A stretch of 11,531 nucleotides of DNA from an uncultured Asticcacaulis sp. GTDB lineage: Bacteria; Pseudomonadota; Alphaproteobacteria; Caulobacterales; Caulobacteraceae. Positions 7,151-11,531 of the stretch are shown in pieces. The notes under the pieces were generated by a model. It saw nothing but the letters and a program-made list of their open reading frames with translations, ran no database searches and had not been told where the DNA came from. The first letter of the stretch is position 1, and each line of letters begins with the position of its first letter. The DNA lies in contig CAMLIY010000087.1 of NCBI GenBank assembly GCA_946480125.1, positions 1-11,531 on the forward strand, written 5' to 3'. The translations under genes were made by a program, and so were the position numbers.

Positions 7151-7798
7151 TTAGAACGACGCCTTGATTGTGGCGGCGAAGGTCGAAGGCAGCTTGGACG
7201 CATCAGCCCAGCGCAGGTCAAGACCCAGGTTCGGTGTAAGAGCATAGGTAACACCGATATTCTTGGTGGTGTAACCGTACATTTCATAGTTACCCAAAGC
7301 GCCCGAAACCGACCACTTGTCGGTCAGCGGGTACGAAGCGTTGACTTCATAATACGGATCTTCGAGGGTGTCGGTGTCAAGATACATGACAGCACCGATG
7401 GCGCCCTTGCCCATAGGATGGCTCACGCCAGCCTTCAGTTCGCTGATGACGTCACCGCCAGAGCTCGGATAGGTATAACCAATAACGCCGAAATCAAACT
7501 TGAAATTGCCGGCCGAGGGGGTCAGGCCCATGTACAGGTCAAGCTCGGTGTTCGCATTGCCGTCACCATAAGGGAAATCAACGTTCGACGCCCAGGCGCC
7601 GGCATAGAACATGCCCTTGGAGTAGTCGATGCCGCCCTGGAGGGCTGCTTCATCGTTGGTTTGGGTGACGCCGCGCCAGACATAATTGCTGGTGACAGCA
7701 ATATTGTAGCTCAGGTGACCGGCATCATCTTGAGCCATTGCAGCCCCGCCGGCAAAAAGTGCGCTGATGGCAACAGCGGCAACAAGAATCTTTTTCAT
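7151..7798 (-). CDS. TorF-like (Gcw_chp family) outer-membrane protein, copy 1
   Basis: A 215-residue secreted protein of the Gcw_chp/TorF putative porin family. A Sec signal peptide (MKKILVAAVAISALFAGG, cleavage probably AMA|QDD after residue 22) leads into the family opening SYNIAVTSNYVWRGVTQT, then QGGIDYSKGMFYAGAWASNVDF. The rest alternates polar and hydrophobic residues as in a beta barrel and ends in phenylalanine (IKASF), the usual outer-membrane assembly signal. The start is the ATG at 7798 because it begins the signal peptide and has TGGGAT upstream; the frame stays open to 7909. It is paralogous to the gene just upstream. Substrate is unknown. A terminator follows it and a candidate promoter precedes it. 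Confidence 0.9.
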   Translation of the reverse strand: MKKILVAAVAISALFAGGAAMAQDDAGHLSYNIAVTSNYVWRGVTQTNDEAALQGGIDYSKGMFYAGAWASNVDFPYGDGNANTELDLYMGLTPSAGNFKFDFGVIGYTYPSSGGDVISELKAGVSHPMGKGAIGAVMYLDTDTLEDPYYEVNASYPLTDKWSVSGALGNYEMYGYTTKNIGVTYALTPNLGLDLRWADASKLPSTFAATIKASF

Positions 7799-7882
7799 GG
7801 TTATATCCCAGTTCAGTGGTTGGTGCCGGTGAGTTAAAGGCCGGCTTAGGAGGATTTGGTGCGTGACGGTAAAACCGAGGTT

Positions 7883-7909
7883 AATGTAGCAAGTTTTTGA
7901 GGTGAGCAA
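7883..7909 (-). promoter_or_regulatory. Candidate promoter of porin 1
   Basis: On the minus strand GCTACATT (7883-7890) fits the Caulobacter housekeeping -10 form GCTANAWC at seven of eight positions. TTGCTCA (7903-7909) lies 12 bp upstream as a weak -35. This would give a 5' untranslated leader of roughly 75-80 bases. The -35 match is only partial, so the call is tentative. Confidence 0.35.
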
Positions 7910-8120
7910 AGTCCCCCAATGTCATTTAGCAACGGTTTGATGTATATTTACAACGTTCCGCGTAATGGTTTGGCCGTCCTTGTCCCTACTTGGATTTTCA
8001 CAATTACATGCTGATATCCAAGCATATTTACTGGTCTTGCTTATTGAGCGTCACAAAAAATAAATCAAAAAGTCAAATAAATCATATAGTAACGCACGAA
8101 ACCGTATCGCATGTGCGAAC
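7910..8120. other. AT-rich intergenic stretch between the two porin genes
   Basis: Together with the porin 1 leader and the hairpin after porin 2, this forms a 362-base gap between the porin coding regions. No convincing gene was seen. It holds an inverted repeat, CTTGGAT (7989-7995) with ATCCAAG (8016-8022), and a shorter pair ATGCT (8008-8012) with AGCAT (8021-8025) that would compete with it. A direct repeat AAATAAATCA occurs at 8058-8067 and 8075-8084. Base composition is clearly more AT-rich than the genes, as expected for a control region. Confidence 0.6.
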
Positions 8121-8151
8121 AGGGGGCGGTTATGTTAATATTCCGCCCCCT
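8121..8151 (-). terminator. Strong hairpin after porin 2 (terminator-like, no T-run)
   Basis: AGGGGGCGG (8121-8129) and CCGCCCCCT (8143-8151) form a perfect nine-base GC-rich stem with a 13-base AT-rich loop, starting ten bases past the porin 2 stop codon. No T-run follows on either strand. It may stop transcription weakly, or act as a 3' end stabiliser that lowers porin 1 transcription from the porin 2 promoter. Confidence 0.5.
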
Positions 8152-8160
8152 GCTGCTTCA

Positions 8161-8814
8161 TTAAAAGGCGGCTTTAAGCGTGACGGCGAGACGGGCCGCC
8201 GATGGCTTGATGACTTCCGGAATATTGGTGTCGGAAGCGCGGACATCAATTGAGAATACAGGTGTTATGGCATAGGTCAGGCCGATATTTTCAGCCGTGT
8301 ACTTGAAGCCACCTGTCTTTTGTTCGCCAACGGCACCCGAAACGCTGAGCTTGCCGGTGAGCGGATACGAACCATTGATTTCATAGTATTCGGTGTCATC
8401 GACATCGGTGTTGTAGAAGTAGGCGGCGCCAATGGTGCCTTTGTACAGCGGGTGGCTGACAGCGGCCTTCAGTTCGGTCGAATCAAGCGAACCATCATTG
8501 TAATTGTAATATATGGCGCCAAAGTCGAACGAAAAGTCCTTATATACCGGCTTGATACCGGCATAGAGGTCGAGTTCATAATCGGCGAAATCAACATTCG
8601 AAGCCCAGGCGCCGGCATAGAAGAGACCATGCGAATAATCGATGCCGCCTTGAATGGCAGGATCACCGTCCGTCTGGCTGACGCCGCGGAAAACGTAATC
8701 GCTGGTGGCGGCAAGGTTATAGCTGATGGTACCGCCAGCAAATTCGGTGGCGGAAGCTGAACCGGCGATAACGGTAGCGGCGATGGCTGTAGCGGCCAAA
8801 AGAATTTTTTTCAT
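8161..8814 (-). CDS. TorF-like (Gcw_chp family) outer-membrane protein, copy 2
   Basis: A 217-residue secreted beta-barrel protein of the same family as its downstream neighbour. The signal peptide is MKKILLAATAIAATVIAGSA with likely cleavage ASA|TEF after residue 22. Family blocks are SYNLAATSDYVFRGVSQT, QGGIDYSHGLFYAGAWASNV and ELDLYAGIKP, and it ends in phenylalanine (LKAAF). Roughly half of the aligned mature residues agree with copy 1, by eye. The ATG at 8814 begins the signal peptide and has GAGGAT at 8821-8826; the open frame continues to 8853 without a better site. A close match to the PhoB box lies 89 bases upstream of the start, so phosphate-starvation induction is likely. Its transported substrate cannot be read from the sequence. 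Confidence 0.9.
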   Translation of the reverse strand: MKKILLAATAIAATVIAGSASATEFAGGTISYNLAATSDYVFRGVSQTDGDPAIQGGIDYSHGLFYAGAWASNVDFADYELDLYAGIKPVYKDFSFDFGAIYYNYNDGSLDSTELKAAVSHPLYKGTIGAAYFYNTDVDDTEYYEINGSYPLTGKLSVSGAVGEQKTGGFKYTAENIGLTYAITPVFSIDVRASDTNIPEVIKPSAARLAVTLKAAF

Positions 8815-8902
8815 TATTATATCCTCAGATTGAGTTTGTGTGCCAAACCCCATCCGAAGCGTTTCCCACGCCAGTTATGATAATATTGCGGCGCGGAATC
8901 AG

Positions 8903-8920
8903 ATTACAGTTTTATGACAT
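8903..8920 (-). promoter_or_regulatory. PhoB-binding site (Pho box) upstream of porin 2
   Basis: On the minus strand the 18 bases read ATGTCAT-AAAA-CTGTAAT: two seven-base direct repeats with a four-base AT spacer, as in the Pho box CTGTCATAWAWCTGT(C/A)A(C/T). Only the first base departs from that form. An AT-rich element containing TATTAT lies 17 bases downstream and could be the -10 region, which is longer than the roughly 10 bases usual at PhoB-activated promoters. The site is 89 bases before the porin start. Confidence 0.65.
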
Positions 8921-8935
8921 TCGCTCCAATAGCTG

Positions 8936-8995
8936 TTGCGACAAAACACTCTTGTGTTGCATAATTGCACGAATTGCGACCCCTGCGAGGCAGGG
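8936..8995. repeat. TTGC repeat cluster and short hairpin upstream of porin 2
   Basis: TTGCGAC occurs at 8936-8942 and 8974-8980, with related TTGCAT at 8957-8962 and TTGCAC at 8965-8970 between them. Next to the cluster, CCCTGC (8981-8986) and GCAGGG (8990-8995) make a six-base perfect stem with a GAG loop. The block lies between the amtB terminator and the Pho box, so it may be an upstream control region of porin 2. Function is unknown. Confidence 0.35.
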
Positions 8996-9021
8996 TTGTT
9001 AACGATTTCAAATCTGTGAAT

Positions 9022-9054
9022 AAAAAAAGGAGCACTTCTTTGAAGAAGTGCTCC
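9022..9054 (-). terminator. Intrinsic terminator of amtB
   Basis: GGAGCACTTCTT and AAGAAGTGCTCC form a perfect 12-base stem around a two-base centre (9029-9054; in RNA the loop would open to about six). On the minus strand it is followed by seven T residues (9022-9028). It lies about 30 bases after the amtB stop. Confidence 0.92.
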
Positions 9055-9083
9055 GTCTCTTTTGTGCAACTGATTAAGATTAG

Positions 9084-10529
9084 TTAGTGATCCATCACTT
9101 CGTCATGAAGGGAGGCATCGAGACCAGCTTCTTCCTGGTCTGCCGTTACACGCAGACCCGTCGTGAATTTGCATATGATCAGGATGATGAGCGTACCGAT
9201 AGCTGACCAGCCAATAGTGACACCCAGACCGATCAATTGCTTGGTGACGGTTGCACCTTCAGCCAGCGAGTTGATAGTCGTATCGGCGAAAAGACCGGTG
9301 AGAATAGCGCCAAGAAATCCGCCGGCGCCGTGAATGCCGAAGGCGTCCAGGGAGTCGTCATAGCCCAGCAGCTTTTTCATGTAGGTGGCGGAAACATAGC
9401 AGATCGGACCGGCAACCGCCCCAATGATCATTGCGCCCGTCGGATTGACGAAACCGCACGCCGGGGTGATGGCAACGAGACCCGCAACCAGACCGGACAG
9501 GATACCGATCAGCGACGGCTTGCCACGGAAGATCCATTCAACGAACTTCCAGGTCAGACCCGCGGCACAGGTAGCCAGCAGGGTATTCAGCAAAGCGACG
9601 GAAGCGACCGAGTCGCCGGCCCATTCCGAACCGGCGTTAAAGCCGATCCAGCCGACGAACAGGAGAGACGCACCGATCAGAACGAAGATCGGGTTGTTTG
9701 CCGGCATTGACTCAGTGCCATAACCTTTGCGGCGACCAAGGAAGAGGGCAGCAACGAGACCAGCGACACCGGCATTGACGTGAACAACCGCGCCGCCGGC
9801 GAAGTCCTTGACGCCGAGGGTGCCGAGGAATCCACCGCCCCACACCATATGACAGATCGGGGCATAGACCAGGATCGACCACAGGGCCATGAAGAGGATC
9901 AGACCGGAGAACTTGACGCGTTCAGCAAACGCACCCGTGATCAGGGCGGGCGTGATGATGGCGAAGGTCATCTGGTAGGATATCCAGGTATATTCGGGAA
10001 CGGCCGCCGTCGCCATATAGGCGGTTGTCGGCGTGACGTGATTAAGCATTGCCGTGTCGAAGCCGCCGAAATATTTGTTCAGCAGATCGCCACTGAAGCC
10101 AAACAGATCCGTAGCTGTGCCGAATGACATACTGTAACCGACAACGTACCACAGGACAGCAACCACAGCCGTGACGCTGACAGATTGCGTAACGGTAGCG
10201 ATAACGTTCTTGCGGCGAACCATACCGCCATAAAAAAGCGCCAGCCCTGGCAAGGTCATCATCAGCACCATGGCGGTGCAGAAGATAAGGTAGGTCGTGT
10301 CGGCCTTGTCGATGGCAAGCTCTTTCTGCGATGCCAGCAGGACCGGCGCAGGCGCAGCGGCGGCTTCTGGTGCAGCCGTTGATGCCTCTACGGAAGCAGC
10401 TTCTGAGGTGACAGCTTCAGCTGATGCCGAGGCGGCATCCTGAGCCAGAGCGTAACTGGCGACGGGCGCCGCCAGCATGAGAGTCGCCGCGGCAGCGATG
10501 ACTCTTGAGAATTTGATCCACGTTTTCAA
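9084..10529 (-). CDS. amtB: Ammonium transporter AmtB
   Basis: A 481-residue Amt/MEP/Rh channel for ammonium uptake across the inner membrane. Key features are the Phe gate regions (QMTFAIITPA and LLFVGWIGFNAGS), the S1-site tryptophan in CHMVWGG, the twin histidines H250 (VVHVNAG) and H400 (FGIHGAG), and the conserved tail TADQEEAGLDASLHDE that contacts PII proteins. A cleavable signal peptide (VIAAAATLMLAAPVASYALA|Q) is followed by about 40 Ala/Ser/Glu-rich residues before the first membrane helix. The start is the TTG at 10529: AGGGGGA sits four bases upstream and the signal peptide begins there. The frame extends to a GTG at 10565, but that codon has no ribosome site and would place the Shine-Dalgarno inside the gene. 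The gene downstream of glnA, with no glnK between, is this one. Confidence 0.93.
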   Translation of the reverse strand: MKTWIKFSRVIAAAATLMLAAPVASYALAQDAASASAEAVTSEAASVEASTAAPEAAAAPAPVLLASQKELAIDKADTTYLIFCTAMVLMMTLPGLALFYGGMVRRKNVIATVTQSVSVTAVVAVLWYVVGYSMSFGTATDLFGFSGDLLNKYFGGFDTAMLNHVTPTTAYMATAAVPEYTWISYQMTFAIITPALITGAFAERVKFSGLILFMALWSILVYAPICHMVWGGGFLGTLGVKDFAGGAVVHVNAGVAGLVAALFLGRRKGYGTESMPANNPIFVLIGASLLFVGWIGFNAGSEWAGDSVASVALLNTLLATCAAGLTWKFVEWIFRGKPSLIGILSGLVAGLVAITPACGFVNPTGAMIIGAVAGPICYVSATYMKKLLGYDDSLDAFGIHGAGGFLGAILTGLFADTTINSLAEGATVTKQLIGLGVTIGWSAIGTLIILIICKFTTGLRVTADQEEAGLDASLHDEVMDH

Positions 10530-10533
10530 AGTA

Positions 10534-10540
10534 TCCCCCT
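10534..10540 (-). promoter_or_regulatory. Ribosome binding site that fixes the amtB TTG start
   Basis: The minus strand reads AGGGGGA, then TACT, then TTG. This is a near-ideal Shine-Dalgarno at normal spacing and no ATG lies in reach, which argues for TTG initiation at 10529. Confidence 0.75.
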
Positions 10541-10812
10541 TGGTTAGCGGATGCGGATATTGCACGTGCTCACAGTGGCGTGACTTGAAACTATCGCAAG
10601 CGGTTTATGAAGATGTAGCCGGAGGGAACGAGCGCCTGGGGCATTTTGCGTCATTTATGTGTCGGAATGTCGGTAAATGACTTAAAAACAAAGAGTTTCC
10701 CAGTGATAACAATTGATACTACATGGATATCATTTGAAACTATAATAGGCGCTACAATTTAGGAATTAAACAGCCGGTGTTTGTGCCGCATACACATTGT
10801 GCAGCGCAAACG
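10541..10812. other. Intergenic region between glnA and amtB, amtB control region
   Basis: With the glnA terminator this makes a gap of nearly 350 bases. No gene was supported; in particular there is no glnK/PII gene. It is moderately AT-rich in 10680-10770. Minus-strand GCTACATC (10612-10619) fits the Caulobacter -10 form exactly but has no convincing -35. No proper sigma-54 promoter was found. The repeat at 10651-10680 is listed separately. Confidence 0.5.
10651..10680. repeat. Inverted repeat enclosing a tandem repeat, upstream of amtB
   Basis: TCATTTA (10651-10657) is inverted as TAAATGA (10674-10680). Inside, TGTCGG occurs twice separated by AA (minus strand CCGACA-TT-CCGACA). The nested arrangement suggests a protein-binding site about 125 bases before the amtB start, but it matches no operator I recognise. 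Confidence 0.4.
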
Positions 10813-10846
10813 AAAAACAGGCCGCCCTGACAAGGACGGCCTGTTT
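10813..10846 (-). terminator. Intrinsic terminator of glnA
   Basis: On the minus strand AAACAGGCCG (10846-10837) pairs with CGGCCTGTTT (10824-10815). Three more pairs form inside after one mismatch, and a run of T residues ends the structure. It lies about 30 bases after the glnA stop and separates glnA from amtB. Confidence 0.9.
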
Positions 10847-10878
10847 AAAGTACTTCATGCTGTAGCAGGAAATTCAGC

Positions 10879-11531
10879 CTAGCATTTATAATACATCTCG
10901 AATTCGATCGGGTGAGGACGCAGTTCGAGGTTCATCACTTCTTCCATCTTCAGTTCGATGTAGGAGTCGATAAAGTCATCATCCATCACGCCGCCCTTTT
11001 TAAGGAAGGCGCGATCCTTGTCGAGATTTTCGAGAGCTTCACGAAGCGAACCGCAAACTTCCGGTATGTTTTTTTGCTCCTGGGGCGGCAGATCATACAG
11101 GTTCTTGTCGGCCGGTGCGCCCGGATCGAGACGGTTCTCGATACCATCCAGACCAGCCATCAGAAGGGCGGTGAAGGTCAGGTAGGGGTTACCCATCGGA
11201 TCAGGGAAGCGGGCTTCCAGGCGCTTGCCCTTCGGTGAAGATACCCACGGAATACGAATAGAAGCCGACCGGTTACGGGCCGAATAGGCCAGCTTGACCG
11301 GCGCTTCATAGCCCGGAACCAGGCGCTTGTAGCTGTTGGTCGTCGAGTTCGAGAAGGCGTTGATAGCCTTGGCGTGCTTAATGATGCCGCCAATGTACCA
11401 CAGGCACAGATCCGACAGACCGGCATACTTGTCACCGGCGAAAAGCGGCTTGCCGTCTTTCCAGATCGACTGGTGAACGTGCATGCCCGAGCCGTTGTCG
11501 CCGAACATCGGCTTGGCCATGAAGGTGACCG
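10879..11531 (-). CDS. glnA: Glutamine synthetase type I, C-terminal part (5' end outside window)
   Basis: The C-terminal 217 or so residues of a GS-I enzyme, which makes glutamine from glutamate, ammonium and ATP in the cytosol as a dodecamer. The reading frame runs off the right edge; the residues before the first visible methionine (V-T-F) continue the family sequence, so that methionine is not the start. Visible family blocks are [16 protein letters not shown], the glutamate/ATP-site [22 protein letters not shown] with its catalytic glutamate, and the adenylylation motif NLYDLPP, whose tyrosine is coded at 11095-11097. It ends [13 protein letters not shown], normal for the family apart from a terminal KC. 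The intact NLYDLPP site implies control by GlnE adenylylation. A terminator follows, and amtB lies next downstream. Confidence 0.96.
   Translation of the reverse strand, partial: VTFMAKPMFGDNGSGMHVHQSIWKDGKPLFAGDKYAGLSDLCLWYIGGIIKHAKAINAFSNSTTNSYKRLVPGYEAPVKLAYSARNRSASIRIPWVSSPKGKRLEARFPDPMGNPYLTFTALLMAGLDGIENRLDPGAPADKNLYDLPPQEQKNIPEVCGSLREALENLDKDRAFLKKGGVMDDDFIDSYIELKMEEVMNLELRPHPIEFEMYYKC

Noticed and set aside
7990..8253. 87-codon plus-strand frame between the porin genes
   Set aside because: It runs through the AT-rich control region and the porin 2 3' end, has no ribosome site and no recognisable domain.
10773..10789. CGGCAC...CCGGC on the minus strand, considered as a sigma-54 promoter of amtB
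   Set aside because: The GG and GC elements are out of register by one base and the TTGC part is poor.
1..11531. Search for mobile elements, CRISPR repeats, tRNA genes, phage genes, toxin-antitoxin pairs or a defence system
   Set aside because: Nothing of the kind was seen; all the full-length genes except the STAS-like one belong to well-known families.

Overview
The window reads as a stretch of chromosome from an alphaproteobacterium, most likely of the Caulobacterales (an Asticcacaulis- or Caulobacter-like organism). This is inferred from the sufS-sufT-sufA tail order, the ParE and RhlE types, the paired TorF-type porins, candidate promoters of the Caulobacter housekeeping form (TTGACGS, 10-14 bp, GCTANAWC) and GANTC sites in front of genes. 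The base composition looks moderate rather than very GC-rich. No search was run, so genus is a guess. No mobile element, CRISPR array, tRNA or rRNA was seen. The content is core metabolism and DNA/RNA housekeeping, and no new multi-gene system is evident. The interest lies in regulatory sites.

Layout. The plus strand carries only the 3' end of a SUF iron-sulfur assembly operon: the last codons of a probable sufS, then sufT (DUF59) and sufA. Everything after that is on the minus strand. A small SpoIIAA/STAS-like protein gene overlaps the sufA 3' end convergently. Reading leftwards along the minus strand from the right edge, the order is: glnA (glutamine synthetase, 5' end outside the window), terminator, amtB (ammonium transporter, probable TTG start), terminator, torF-like porin 2, a hairpin, torF-like porin 1, terminator, parE (topoisomerase IV subunit B), an rhlE-type DEAD-box RNA helicase with a structured leader, a soluble GGDEF diguanylate cyclase, a plsC-type acyltransferase, and the STAS-like gene.

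How the genes relate. glnA and amtB together form a nitrogen module: AmtB handles ammonium uptake and glutamine synthetase assimilates it. The visible GlnA part includes the adenylylation tyrosine. The two outer-membrane barrel genes are tandem paralogues with near-identical start contexts but different upstream regions. Only porin 2 has a close match to the PhoB box, which suggests phosphate-starvation control of one copy. plsC appears to have its own promoter, with a perfect 13-bp palindrome filling the spacer between the -35 and -10 elements, which looks like a repressor operator. The GGDEF protein has an intact GGEEF active site and a degenerate inhibitory site. Three clear intrinsic terminators (after glnA, amtB and porin 1) divide the right half into separate transcription units. 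The left-half minus-strand genes lack obvious terminators between them.
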